Shown here: positions 9,794 through 21,095 of the stretch, piece by piece
Position numbering within the stretch: position 1 is the first letter of the stretch
Layout: each line of letters begins with the position of its first letter
DNA from: Arthrinium phaeospermum
Lineage: Eukaryota; Ascomycota; Sordariomycetes; Amphisphaeriales; Apiosporaceae
Assembly (NCBI GenBank): GCA_006503535.1
Contig: QYRS01000003.1
Location: forward strand, 4,650,001 to 4,714,000
Direction of reading: 5' to 3'
DNA length: 64,000 bases
Position numbers and translations under genes: made by a program
The notes under the pieces: generated by a model
The model's database searches: none
What the model was told of the DNA's origin: nothing
The model's input: the letters and a program-made list of their open reading frames with translations, nothing else

Positions 9794-10797
9794 ATGAGTA
9801 GCACACTAAAGCAAGCCGACTTCAAGGGGCAGGCGTATCAGACCCAGGAAGATGTCTACGTACGTGCATCCCCAAATCGCATCTAGTTCTCTTCTTCTTG
9901 AGCTTTACAGTTGAATTGACCTCAATAACCACCCAGTTTGACGATGGCCGCGAGATCGCCTTGCTGCACTTCATGTACAGCCACCCGAAACTCGAGGAGC
10001 TGCGAGGCCACCCCCAAAAGGTCCTCGACGCCATCGACGAGTACGGGCGCACCCAAAAGTACCTCATGAACATCGGCGAGTACAAGTCCAAGACCGTCGT
10101 CGACCTCATCCGCAAGGAGAAGCCGCAGGTCATGCTGGAGCTGGGCGGCTACGTCGGGTACTCTGCCATCGCCTTTGGCGCCGCCGTGCAGGAAGCGGGC
10201 GGGAAACGCTACTTCAGCCTGGAGAAGAGCCCCGAGTTCGGCGCCGTGATTGCCATGCTCGTCGATCTGGCGGGGCTGAGCGATGTCGTTAAGGTCATCG
10301 TCGGGAGTAGCTCCGACTCTTTAAGGCGGCTTCACAAGACGGGCCAACTCCAGCACATCGACCTCCTCTTCCTCGATCACTATAAGCCCCTCTACACCGA
10401 AGACCTGAAGCTGTGCGAAGAGCTCGGGCTCGTGGGGCCTGGATCCGTTTACGCGGCCGACAATGGTGAGTGATCTCTCGCGCGAAACACTCAAAGTTAT
10501 ATCGTGCTGCGGAAGACTAATGCGGTGTTACCAGTTGTCAAACCCGGAAACCCTCCGTACCTCGAGTATGTCCGCAGCACCGTCGAGCAAAAGCGCCAGA
10601 AGGCGTCGAGCGCCAATGCCAACGGGCCCAAGGGACGACCCGAGCTCGTGTACGATAGCAAGTTCGTCGAGGGCTGGGAGCCTAGCGGTGTACCAGTGAG
10701 TTAATGCGACACAGCCAACATCACCTCCGAATACTTTTTGCTAACGGTTTCATAGGATGCGCTCGAGATTACACGATGCGTACGAGTCGAATCATAG
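9794..10797 (+). CDS. SAM-dependent O-methyltransferase, catechol-OMT-like
   Basis: Four exons: 9794-9859, 9937-10465, 10535-10695, 10756-10797 (introns 77, 69 and 60 bp, all GT-AG), giving 265 residues. The start at 9794 follows CACCACA and opens an exon of 22 codons. The SAM motif LELGGYVGYSAIAFG lies at about 89-103, followed by the acidic SLEKSPEF strand and LLFLDHYKPLY, the metal/substrate loop of class I, COMT-type methyltransferases. The splice at 10465/10535 restores AADNVVKPG, a normal COMT segment, which supports the model. In mycosporine pathways the methyltransferase turns desmethyl-4-deoxygadusol into 4-deoxygadusol; its pairing with the cyclase across one promoter fits that step. 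Confidence 0.88.
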
Positions 10798-11597
10798 CAG
10801 GATAATATTATACGCTGGGTAGATAATATTCGAATCAGGTATCTCGATAGTCATGTAGTTACGTTGAAACGACCTGAATGATTTGGTAGCACACATATTC
10901 TTCGTGATGGTTTGTTGTTGTAACGCTGTCATCTGCATTTCGGACAGCCTCCAAGACCTGATACCCCTCTGTTAGTGCTGGAACCCTGGACCCTGTAGCT
11001 TAGGTACCCCACCACTAGCGCTACAGGGGGTCGATCGCCCTAAGGATCGCCCTAGAATCGCAAGGTTCATCTCGTCTCATCTAGCGATGCAACCCGCCCG
11101 CCCCAAACTTGCGGGAGGGATAAGGTTAGAAGGGAAAATTTCAGATCAACTAAATCTCATCAGGCAGATCAAAGTACATCCACGTGCGAAGATCTCTGCC
11201 CGGTATTGACTGGCCTTCTTTCGTGGGCGCATCTCCGTTCCATCTAGGCTATTGCCAAACCGGCTTCTGTTGAATCCCATGTGTAGCAGCAACGCCTAGT
11301 CACGGCAGCCTGCAGAAGAGGAAGAGGTGACATGTGGTTCCAGGCCCTTTTGCGTCGAGTTGTCATGAATCATCACCCCACGGCCACACAGTGCAGCCCC
11401 GCGGGGAATCATGACGTTTCTATCGGGGAAGTGATAGATCACATACTGTACCTTGGCGCCGTGTTTCCAGCGGCGGATTATTTCCGTGGTCGATAACGCA
11501 ATGGATACGATTTCATGAATGAGGTAAAGTTGAACCTGCCTGCCCAAGACTTGGTGGTCAAGCCCGGCAACGCGTGTGCTCCAACATCAAGTACAAC
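10798..11597. other. Intergenic, no gene seen
   Basis: About 800 bp with no frame that shows coding character. It holds the methyltransferase 3' flank and the promoter of the GT8 gene; the AT-rich stretch just after 10797 is compatible with polyadenylation signals. Confidence 0.4.
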
Positions 11598-12794
11598 ATG
11601 GCGGCCCCTCGTACATCCACTCAGCGATATGCTTACGTAACCCTCATCACGCGCGCCAGCTACCTGGCCGGCGTGGTGCTGCTGGCCGACACGCTGCGGC
11701 GCCACGGCAGCCGGCACCCGCTCATCGTGCTCTATACGCCCAACCTTTCGACCGACGCCGTGCGGGCGCTGGAGCTGGAGGCGCCGCGGCAGAACCTGGT
11801 CCTGCGGCGGTGCGAGCCCCTGCTGCCGCCGGGGGATGCCAAGATCACCCTGATCGCCCAGCGCTTCGAGGACACCTGGACCAAGCTCCGCGTCTTCGAG
11901 CTGTGCGTCGACTACGACGTGGTCTGCTACCTCGACGCCGACATGGCCGTCTTCAACCGCAACATGGATGCCATTTTCGAGAAGGCGGAAAAGGAGCTGC
12001 CAGAAGGCTGGCTGGGCGCCAACCACTGCTGCGTCTGCAACCGGGACAAGGACCCCTGGGCGCCGGCGGATTGGCGATGGGAGAACTGCGCTTACACGCC
12101 CGTCTCGCACCCCGGCGGGCTGACCCAGCCCACCCAGCCGCCGAGCAGCGACGACGGCAACGACGAGGACGACTTCAAGCCCATCGCCGCCTTGGATGAG
12201 GGCTCGTCCCGAACACACCGGCTGCTCAACGGCGGCATGTTCGTCTTCCGCCCCACGCCGGCGCTGCGCGATTCCCTGCTGTCCTTCTTCCACACCAACG
12301 CGGCCCTGCTGTCGACCTTCAAGTTCCCGGACCAGGACTTCCTGGCGCACTTCTTCCGGGGGCGGTGGCGGGCTCTGGGGTGGCAGTACAACGCCCTCAA
12401 GACGATGCGGTACTGGCACGGCGGGCTCTGGCGCGACGACGAGGTGGTCTGCCTGCACTACATCGTCGACAAGCCCTGGACCCGCCGCGTGGGCGCGGAC
12501 GGGGTCGCTGGGTACAAGGGCCGGGACGGGGCGACGCACCAGTGGTGGTGGGACGCCTACGAGAGGTGGGAGGAGGAGCGACTACTAGGGTGCAGCGGAA
12601 AGACGGCGGAAAACGAGGGGGCGGTGGGTAGGGAGGTGGTGGCGCTCGTTCGTAAAGGGGTGGCCCCGCCCCTGGGGGTTTCGGACGGATGGTTCGAGGG
12701 GGACGATCCGGATCTGCAGGCCATTGGGGCCTCGGTCCAGGGGTTCGCCCACAACCAGGCCCCGTCGTCGCTCGAGGTGGCCACCGAGGCTTGA
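11598..12794 (+). CDS. Family 8 glycosyltransferase (galactinol synthase / glycogenin-like)
   Basis: Intronless, 398 residues from the ATG at 11598 (AACATGGCG is a better context than the in-frame ATG-like start 24 bp upstream). It begins with RYAYVTLITRASYLAGVVLL, the nucleotide-sugar binding strand of GT8 enzymes, has the metal-binding DAD triad at 113-115 in CYLDADMAVF, a middle block with LLNGGMFVF and DFLAHFF, and the late HYIVDKPW motif typical of the family. It has no signal peptide or membrane span, so it is cytosolic. GT8 enzymes of this shape transfer a hexose from UDP-sugar to small acceptors (inositol) or to protein tyrosine. It lies 0.8 kb beyond the methyltransferase in the same orientation. 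Because fungal mycosporine-glutaminol is known as a glucoside, this is a candidate tailoring enzyme; a galactinol-synthase-like or glycogenin-like housekeeping role is the alternative. Confidence 0.85.
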   Translation: MAAPRTSTQRYAYVTLITRASYLAGVVLLADTLRRHGSRHPLIVLYTPNLSTDAVRALELEAPRQNLVLRRCEPLLPPGDAKITLIAQRFEDTWTKLRVFELCVDYDVVCYLDADMAVFNRNMDAIFEKAEKELPEGWLGANHCCVCNRDKDPWAPADWRWENCAYTPVSHPGGLTQPTQPPSSDDGNDEDDFKPIAALDEGSSRTHRLLNGGMFVFRPTPALRDSLLSFFHTNAALLSTFKFPDQDFLAHFFRGRWRALGWQYNALKTMRYWHGGLWRDDEVVCLHYIVDKPWTRRVGADGVAGYKGRDGATHQWWWDAYERWEEERLLGCSGKTAENEGAVGREVVALVRKGVAPPLGVSDGWFEGDDPDLQAIGASVQGFAHNQAPSSLEVATEA

Positions 12795-13984
12795 ACGTTC
12801 GTGCGTGTCTGGCGGGGAGGAGGCGACTAGGGCCTGAACTGCCCGTGCCTGACTAAGTCGGGGACGACGATGATCTGGGGATGTGTGCGGGGAAATCGCA
12901 GCTCGGGGTCTCGAGGTCTCGAGGTCTCATGGGGCGCGGACAGTAGCGCAGTAGTTCAGGGGATTTTGGCTTCCTCCCCAGACCCTGCCCTACGGAGAAC
13001 ATACTTGTACTACGTGTCAGTTGATGCCGTTGACCGTTTGCGGAATCTAAATGTGAGCTGGAGGAAAGACGAAAGTATACTCTAAAAAGGGCTCCTAAGG
13101 CTGAACTCGCTGATCGTCGACTTTTCCATTACTAAGAACAGTAGGGCGTCCGGTGAGCTGCGGTAACCGCGAACCGTAATGTGCCAAGGGCTCGACTGTT
13201 TAGTTTGCTGGAGTCCATCGGAGCGATATGTCCCTTTTGCGTCGAGCCCCTCGTCGGGTCCCTTCTTCCAAAAGGAGCCGTAAGGGAGGGAAGCCAGGAC
13301 CTTTAAGGGCAAGCGAACTTCTGCATTCGCAATTGAGCAACTCCCTTAGGCAATGAACCCCCAATTCCCATTTCCCGGGTCCCATCGCGAACGGGAAGTG
13401 CTTTTCATGGCGGCCGCTATTTACTTTTTCCTGCAACCGTAATGCGAAACAGGCGGCCCTGGACTGCGGGTCGAGAAGCATGTCTCAGTAAGATTGGCGA
13501 GCGACTCGCTATGACCTGGGGACCCTCGTGCAGCCAGCCCAACGTCGGCTGCACACCAGATTCGAGCCGGCAGAATAGCCATAGGATAACCCGGCGCACG
13601 TCAATCCAGATAAGCAATCGGCTATCCGCCGCCGCAATTTCCGGCGGCTTTCGCTAGGACCCAGGACAGCAAAACAACGCGCGATGAGACAGAGAGCGAG
13701 AGCCCGTTCTCGTTGCCCACGAAGTGGTGTGGGAGACGCCCATTCGAATTGATCGTAGGGCGCGCGATGGGGATTTATATATATGGCCATGGAAGACTTC
13801 GTTTCCAGAATACGAAAGCTGAATCATCAAGTCCTTCCACTCTCACGCACTCACTCACTCACCAACATCCACACGCTCATTCCGAGTATCGCCAACGAAC
13901 TCACGCCCCTCCTTTTGACCAACCGATCAATCGATACCGACTAAACAATAATCTAATAACCAACAACAAACCCCTCCCGCCAAA
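12795..13984. promoter_or_regulatory. HsbA-like gene upstream region with TATA box
   Basis: About 1.2 kb without a gene. TATATATAT at 13776-13784 lies roughly 200 bp before the next start codon and is followed by a pyrimidine- and CA-rich leader (CTCACGCACTCACTCACTCACC), the usual look of a strongly expressed fungal promoter. The rest shows nothing. Confidence 0.5.
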
Positions 13985-14749
13985 ATGAAGTACTCTTTCG
14001 TCCAGGTCACCACCACCCTCCTCGCCGGCATGGCCGCGGCCCGGGGCGTCGAGAAGCGCCACGGCGGCAGCGACAACCTGCACGGGGCCATGGCCGACGT
14101 GATTGACGCGACCAACACGCTGGACCACGTCGTGTCGGCCTACAGCGGGGGCGAGGCCGAGGAGGTCGACTGCGCCGTCAACACGGCCGTCACCGTCCTG
14201 CGCCACGCCACCGAGGTCGCCAACACCATGGCCGCCCCCATGAGCGAGAAAGAGGCCGAGGACTGGAAGGCCTCGACCGTCAAGCTCTGCGACGTCGGCG
14301 ACAGCCTCGTCAAGACGTTCGACGCCAAGGTCGAGGCCTTCAACGACGCGCGCATCTGCAACAGCGTCAACACCCACGTCACCGACCTGGGTACGTTCCT
14401 TCCTCAGACCAGAACAGACGAATGATACTAATATCTTACCACAGACGACCAGGTCACGGCCCTGATCAAGGCCGTCGGCAACAAGCTGCCCAAGGGCAGC
14501 GACGCCGCCTTCCCGCAGAAGACCAAGACGTACTTCAGCAAGATCAAGGACGGCATGGACGAGCACTGCAACGCCTGCGGCGTCCTCAACGACGCCCCCT
14601 ACTCGGGCGTGCCCCTCAACGGCAGCAGCAGCGGCACCGGCACCACCGGCGCCGGCACCTACCCGGGCCCCATCAACACCAACGGCGCCGCGGCCGTCGG
14701 CGTGTCGGGCGTCATGACCTTCATGGCCCTGGTCGCCTTCTTGGTTTAA
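13985..14749 (+). CDS. HsbA-like secreted cell-wall protein with GPI-type tail
   Basis: Exons 13985-14390 and 14445-14749 around a 54-bp intron (GTACGT, branch GATACTAAT, CACAG) encode 236 residues. Residues 1-19 form a signal peptide, followed by a Lys-Arg processing-like site at 24-25. The body is helical with the pattern of hydrophobic surface-binding protein A: hydrophobic heptads and four to five cysteines (VDCAV, KLCDV, RICNS, HCNAC). The last 50 residues are Ser/Gly/Thr-rich and end in a hydrophobic segment (VMTFMALVAFLV) suited to GPI anchoring. HsbA proteins coat hydrophobic surfaces and help recruit cutinases or hydrolases in aspergilli; here a wall-attached version is likely. Family call is by pattern, not alignment. 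Confidence 0.75.
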
Positions 14750-15564
14750 GGAGGCAGCTGTTTTTTCTTTTTGGAGGCGGGGCTCTCTCGATCCACTGTA
14801 ACACCAAGTAAAGTATGGGGAGGATAGGATGGACGCAGACCCTGGGCTCCAGGCTTTTGCCCCTTATTTAATGAGTGTCCGGCTACCCTCTTTATCCCGG
14901 ACTGTAAGATAGCTGTATAAGTATGTATGTACAACTCATGTATTCTAATTGAGAACAACCCGGTTATGCCCCGGTCGCCCGCAGCAGCTGCTTCTTTTAC
15001 TCTATATTAATTGTTTGGCACGGCCGAATTGTCGCCATTCAAATATGTATCCTTATTTGGCATACTCGTGGATTTAATTAATTTGAAAGACTGCGTGCAG
15101 CCAACGCGGGGCTTCCAACCCCTCAACCTTCCAGGGGTTACGTGGTGCGGGGGAAACGGGGAGAGAGAGCCATTCTGGGCAGCCCCAGTGCTAAGTAAGC
15201 CCCAGGTTCATTCAGCGAAAATGCTACGCTACGACAGCCGGCAGCCGGCGGCTGAGCATGCATGCCAATGCGGCACACACTCACTTTACATGCAACATGC
15301 GAATCTCTCTTTTGCCCGCATTGCGTTTTCTCGACATGGGTGCGAAAAGTGAAGGCAGACCCGGGTCCTGGGAAGAGCGTGTCCATTCCAGTTTGCTTGA
15401 AGCGCCGCCCACCCACGGGTACTACTACTACTAGAGTCGGGTACCTACTAGACGGAACTAGCGCCGACCTAGGTTAGAAAAGAGAATCAAGAGACCGAAC
15501 CTTGCGTACCTGGCAAACCACAGCACACAGCATTGCATCGCGTTCGGATGCAGCCGTATGGAAC
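14750..15564. other. Intergenic, no gene seen
   Basis: Holds the HsbA-like 3' flank and the promoter of the Zn2Cys6 gene. Short ORFs on both strands here have no motif. Confidence 0.4.
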
Positions 15565-18408
15565 ATGCCGAGCCGTCGTGTCCCGCCAGATAGGCGGAAA
15601 CGCACTGAGATCAGCTGCGACAAGTAAGGAGTTTTCGATTATCATCCCGTTTCTCTTCGTTCTTTCTTCCGTTTCTTTCTCTCTTCTCTTGTCGTATTCC
15701 CAGCTCTCAAATCATCCCCTAAAGCCATTCTCTTCTGATTTGTCGCGCATTCCTGCTTCTAACATGACACCCGTAGATGCAAGTCCCGGAAACAAAAGTG
15801 CCACCGGCTGCTGTCGGAACTGAGCCCGGATGGGTACGACAGCCGCGCCCCGTGCCGGTACTGCCAGACGCACGGGTTCGAGTGCGTGACGACGCAGATG
15901 CGCAAAAAGCGCGTCTTCGCCACCGTCGAGGAGAGCCTCGAGGCGCGCGTGGGTCTGCTGGAGAGCCTGGTCAAGGGGCTGGTGCCCGACGCCGACACGT
16001 CGAGCGTCGAGGGCCTGCGCGCGCTGGGGGCGTCGCTGGGTATCACCATGCCGGAGCTGTCGGACACCCGGCGCGGCAGCGGCACGCCTGCGGGGGCGTC
16101 TTCGTCGGACCAGGTGGATGTCAAGGGAGTTGACGGTAAATCGAGCAATGTTTCCCACGAGGGGAAGAGGGAGGAGCAGATGCCCGTCCTGCGCGACCAG
16201 CAGGGCCAGATGCAGTACATCGGCCCCGCCAGCAGCTACATCTTCCAGATCCGCATGCGCGCCATCCTCGCCGGCCGCAACTCGCACTGCCAAAGCCAGG
16301 GGCAATTCTTCCTCTTCGCCAACAACGCGACCGATAAGGCCTGGATGGGCAAGGTGGCGGACATCCAACGCGAGATGAGCGCCGGGCGCACTCCTCCGCT
16401 CGAGGCCGACGAGCTTGGCAGCGGGATTGATGAGGACGACGACGACGACGAGAGTGATGATGGGCGCGAAGCATCGGTGCGGACGGAGGAGAGCCTGCTG
16501 TCGGGAACACTCCCGGACCGGCTCGTCGACGCCTTTTTCGAGCGCATTCACCCGGACTTTCCGGTGCTGTCCGAGGAGTGCTTCCGGCGGAAGTACGAGC
16601 GGATCCGTCAGCGGAAGTCTTCGCCGCTGGGCGGCAGCAACGGCGGCGTAGATGCCGACGCATCTTGGGTATGCAGTTTCCTGTGTGTCCTTATCCTCGC
16701 CCGACGGACAATCGCACCCGATGGAGGTGACGACGACTTTCTATCCACTGCCCGAGGCCAGGAAGCCGAAGCCCGCTGGTGGCGCAAGGTGCAGACCCTA
16801 TTGCCCAGCGTCGTATTCACGTCGTGCACCACGGCGGTGCAGGCTTTGCTCCTCGCCGCGCTGCATTTGAACAACACCAACAACAAGGACTCATGCTGGA
16901 CCCTGACGGGAGCCGCGGTGCGCATCGCCATCGCCATCGGCCTGCACCGCGATGCGACGCTTCAAGCGCAGCATGACGCCAACTCAGAAACAGCACCAGC
17001 TCAGAAAGTGCAGCTGCTGAGAAAACGCCTCTGGTGGACGCTGTACCAGTTCGAGCTGATGCAGGCCGCGTCTCTCGACCGGCCCAGCGCGATCGACGAC
17101 GTCGCGTGCAGTATTAACGCCGCGATCCAGCCGCCGCCCGCGAATGTAGGAGCGGACGCGACGACGGAATACTACTCGACCCGCCTGTTGCGGATGCTGT
17201 CGCAGGCCTGTCGGGTCGTGCGGACTATGAACAACAGCAGCTCCGCCGGCGGGGAGAGTGCCGACGATTCCTACAGCGGTCCGGTGTCCCCGGCGGCCAG
17301 CCTCATCCGCGACATGCGGAGGTGGAGGGATGGCCTCCCATGCGAATTATCCCAGCAGGCGGTCACCATGGACACCAGCACATATAAGCAAGACCCAGAC
17401 CATAGCCCGATGACACCGCGCTCGAGAAGGTCCCTTCTCCTGATGCACGTGCAATACCACCACATCCTCTGCGTCATCACACGCAACCCCATGCTCACCG
17501 CCGCCAGTCGCCTGTTCGACAACAGCAGCAGCACCAATAACAACGATAATGACGGCCCCAACAGTCTAGGGGTCCCCGAAGGCGGCGGCGGCTGCAACGC
17601 CTTCCTCACCGACGTCTGCATCGCCGCCGCCCAGGACTCGGCCCGCCTGCTTCTGCGGCTCGACGCCGACGGCCTCTTCGACCAGGTGACCTGGTTCGAC
17701 TTCTACTTCCTCTACCAGGCCGCGCAGGTCCTAGTCCTGGGCGTCATGTACGATGCCAAGCGCGGGGACCACCGTTCTCATACTACTCCCGCAGCTAATG
17801 GAGGTGGTGGTGGTACTAGCAACAGCCGTTTAGACACGTCGCGGCAGCTGCTGCATAGCTGCACCGAGCTCGCCGGCCGCGTCGCGCGGAACCCGCTCGT
17901 GCCCGGCACCGTCCACCGGTTCGCCGTCGTGGTGGGCGAGCTGGTCGGCCTGGTCGAGGATTTTATACGAGGGCCGGCCATAGTCGAAGGCCGCGTCGCT
18001 GTTGATGTTACTACTACTGGTCCGCCCAACGCCGCCGCCCCTGCCAATGTGCCTTTATCTTCTTCTTCGGGGTTCCCGTCGATTCCCGACAGCGGTGGTG
18101 ATCACCAACACCAACAACAGCAGCCTTCTTACTACCAGGCCGATGATGACTCTCACATCAACAATAATCAGGCATCTCATATGGATATAGACGCAGCCGA
18201 AGTGGCCTTGGAACATGGGGGTGGAATTCACCACGAGCTAGAGCCAGGTAGCAGCGACTTGGTCATGGTCGGGACGCCGTCGGACATGCAGTTCCCGGCC
18301 GACATGGCCGCGCATTTCGGTTTCCCCGACGGCTCCTGGACGTACCGGGAAGGACAGTGGAATGATTTCGGAAGCATGGTTCTGGGCAACGGTGCCTACG
18401 ATACTTGA
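15565..18408 (+). CDS. Zn2Cys6 transcription factor with fungal-specific middle domain
   Basis: Two exons, 15565-15623 and 15777-18408, encode 896 residues. The short first exon (MPSRRVPPDRRKR...) is needed to complete the zinc cluster: Cys18 comes from exon 1 and Cys21, Cys28, Cys46, Cys49 and Cys56 from exon 2. The 153-bp intron has GTAAGG, a long pyrimidine tract, CTAAC and TAG. A basic stretch RRKR precedes the cluster. The loop between the third and fourth cysteines is 17 residues, longer than the common 5-12. A coiled segment (ARVGLLESLVKGL) follows, then an acidic run, then the Fungal_trans-type region (FFERIHPDFPVLSEE; AAVRIAIAIGLHRDA; RKRLWWTLYQFE; SLDRPSAI). The C terminus is rich in His, Gln and Asn. 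It would act as a nuclear activator or repressor. Control of the mycosporine genes 5 kb away is possible but only by proximity. Confidence 0.85.
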
Positions 18409-18731
18409 ACGGGGTGTTTGATCAAGGAGTGCGGGCTACATGAGGGTGTGGGCAGGGGGGTCGAGATACATAATATAGTAGTGTATGAACTCCTCTCTGG
18501 CAATTTGACATGTCACTGTTACGTAGCCAGCTAATAGACTCCCGAAAGTGTTACTTCGCCAAAAGGCTTTCGGTTAATAAACTTCGGTGCACTGCGACTT
18601 CGAACCCTGTATAACCCGGGATGTTGCTCAATGGACGCCTAAGCTGGACCATGGTTCTTATATCATCACGACTCCCTGGTGCCTTGATCGTTCTGCTGAT
18701 TAACGCAAGAGCTCCTTCACCCACCGCTCGG
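18409..18731. other. Short intergenic, ferric reductase promoter
   Basis: Gene-free apart from in-frame upstream ATGs at 18621 and 18651 that would extend the next protein N-terminally. Confidence 0.35.
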
Positions 18732-20693
18732 ATGACTCCCCCAATTTCCCTGCTTCTGCTCGGCGTTCTGGTCGGTGGAGGACAGGGCATCTTCCACCCC
18801 GACGTCAGCTGCCGGCATGGCCTCCTTGACGCCAAGATCCAGACGTGCAATCCGCCGTCGACAGAAACGTTCCAGCAGCTTACAAGTGAGAGTCTACAAT
18901 TGATGAATGCGACTTCGACCCCTCAAGTCCAGACCCGGTTCTCAGTATTTACCGAAGCAGCTTCGCGTAGTCCCACCAAACCCGACGACGGCGACGGCCG
19001 GGTTCGTCCGACCGAAGACCCAGCCGGGCGATACGGGTACATCGCATCCTAAACCACCACCAAATGCATCAGGTTAACGCGAAATAGGATAGTTTTGCTG
19101 GGTACTGGCGTCCTCGTGCCAGTAGCCTTGTCGCTTTTCCGGTTCCTGCCCATCCCGCCGTCGCTGTCCAGCCGCATCTTCGCCCGCCTCATCGACCCCC
19201 CGGTCCTCGGAACCCGCTACGCCGTCCCTCTCCTGGGCCTCGGTTTCGTCCCCACGCGCGGACAAGCCCTCTTTATCGCCTACCTGTGGATCCTGAACAT
19301 CGTCCTCACGGCCGTGGCGTACCCCCCGTCGGCGACCCGGCCAGAACTCGTTTCGCTGGTCGGACACCGCGTCGGGCTCTTCAGCTTCGCCAATCTGGCC
19401 TTGGCCGTGCTGTACGCCAGCCGCAACAGTCTTCTTCTCAATCTGACCGACTGGTCGCACGCCACGTTCCTCCTGCTTCACCGCTGGACCGCCGTCATCA
19501 GCATCCTGCAAGCCAGTCTCCACTCCGCCGTCCTCCTGCAAAAGTACCACGACGCGGTAGTGGGATACGCGGGCGTGGCGCAGAAGGAGTACCTGATTTG
19601 GGGCGTCGTCGCGCTGGTGGCCATGGTGGTGATGATCCCCACCTCGCTGCTGCCCTTCAGGCGGAGGGCGTACGAGGCCTTTCTGGCCTCCCACACCGTA
19701 CTCTCTGCCATGGTATTGGTCGGCTGCTGTCTGCACATCGTCCACCGCTACGGGTGGCGGTGGGAGTACCAGGCCTGGATCGTGACCGCGTTGGGGATGT
19801 GGGGCTTTGACCGTCTGCTGGCGCGGCCGGTCCGAATCTGGAGGAACGGGGGACTCAAGGAGGCCAAGGTATCGGTCGTCGATTCCGACTATCTGATGAT
19901 CGAGGTGCCTGGCGTGACGGCTGAAGGGCACGCGTACCTGTACTTTCCGTCATTGAGCTGGTGCATCTGGGAGAACCATCCATTCTCTGTTGCAGCTGTA
20001 AGTCGCCAGACTCGAGCCGTGCCGTTACTTTCCGGCTCCGATTCGGAGGCCCAATCGCCTGAGACTGTAGAGAAGAACATGACTGCCAGGAGCCGGGCCG
20101 TGGGGATCCACACCGGCGCATCACATATACCTGGCATACTCTTCTTCGTTCGGTGTCGGGGCGGTCTCACCACCAAGCTTCGGAAGCACGCGGGGCAGAG
20201 TCAGGGCGTCAAGGTCCTGGTGGAATCGTCCTACGGCGCCGACATATCACTCATATCACGGCGCAGTTTGGGTTGGGGGTCGTTTCCGAAGTACCCAAAC
20301 CTGGTCTGCATCGCGGGCGGGGTAGGGATCACGGCGATGCTGCCCCTGATCAAACACAATGCGTCTTCTTCGGGCACGACGGAGCTGTACTGGGGTGTGC
20401 GGAGTGTGCCCCTGGTTGAGGCGGTGGCACGGGCCGTAGGGCAGGAGGCCGTAATAGTAGGTCCCAACACCGCGACCAACACGATTTGGGGTCACGCCAA
20501 CGTGTCCATTTTGGTCGGCATGCGCTTCGACCTCAAGTCGGTGCTTAGGGAGGCGGTAGGGCGCGCGACTGGCGGCACGACCGTCGCGGTTTGCGGGCCG
20601 CCCGGCATGGCGGACGAGGTCAGGTCAATCGTTACTGGGCTCGGCAGAAAGGGAGTGGCCGTCAAGTTGCGTGAGGAGAACTTCGTATGCTGA
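18732..20693 (+). CDS. Ferric reductase-like transmembrane oxidoreductase (FRE/NOX family)
   Basis: Exons 18732-19036 and 19088-20693 around a 51-bp intron. The splice restores RYGIVLLGTGVLVPVALSLF, the usual first core helix, which supports it. About 636 residues. Order: signal peptide (MTPPISLLLLGVLVGGGQG), a short Cys-poor extracellular part, six to seven helices with the haem histidine pairs (LHRWTAVISILQASLHS and SHTVLSAMVLVGCCLHIVHR), FAD site HPFSVAA, NADPH sites CIAGGVGITAMLP and VCGPPGMADEV, and a C-terminal phenylalanine two from the end. It passes electrons from NADPH through FAD and two haems to extracellular ferric iron. The N-terminal extracellular region is shorter and less Cys-rich than in most fungal FREs, so a missed upstream exon is possible. 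Alternative starts at 18621 and 18651. Confidence 0.8.
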
Positions 20694-21095
20694 GGGGGTG
20701 ACGGAGTGTTGCGTCGCACCACAGACAAAGGACTCGTTTCTGAAAGGGCCAGGGATTGAGCAGACCCAACTGCTTGGGTACGCGCCGCCCGACATCCGAT
20801 CGTTGCTGTTTTCTAATTATGGCGCAGCATTGCATTGCAATGACCCAACTGATGCACCGTGACGACGACAACGAACCAATCATGTAATCCGGGTGTGCGA
20901 CCCCTGCTCTACTGGCCCAAAGCGGCGGCCAACGCGATTACGGCACAGTCATCAGAAGTTCTTTCATTCCCAGAGGCTCAGTCATGGAAGCGAAATGAAA
21001 AGTTCTTTGTTTCCAGATACTTCACCTTGTTCTCAAACACAATGTGCAGAGCAGAATTTGTCGTTGATCGATCCATCGAACCTCCTCTGGCCATC
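20694..21095. other. Intergenic, no gene seen
   Basis: About 400 bp between the ferric reductase stop and the preferred start of the next gene. The frame of that gene is open from 20859, but the extra N-terminal residues look non-coding. Confidence 0.35.

Noticed and set aside
11478..12539. Minus-strand ORF of 353 codons opposite the GT8 gene
   Set aside because: Composition is typical of a shadow frame and the plus strand has DAD and KPW motifs.
13901..14566. Minus-strand ORF over the HsbA-like gene
   Set aside because: No motif; plus strand has signal peptide, intron with branch site and GPI-like tail.
15712..16551. Minus-strand ORF over the zinc-cluster gene start
   Set aside because: Shadow; would destroy a well-formed Zn2Cys6 motif.
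19074..19931. Minus-strand ORF of 285 codons over the ferric reductase
   Set aside because: Antisense to conserved membrane helices and haem histidines.
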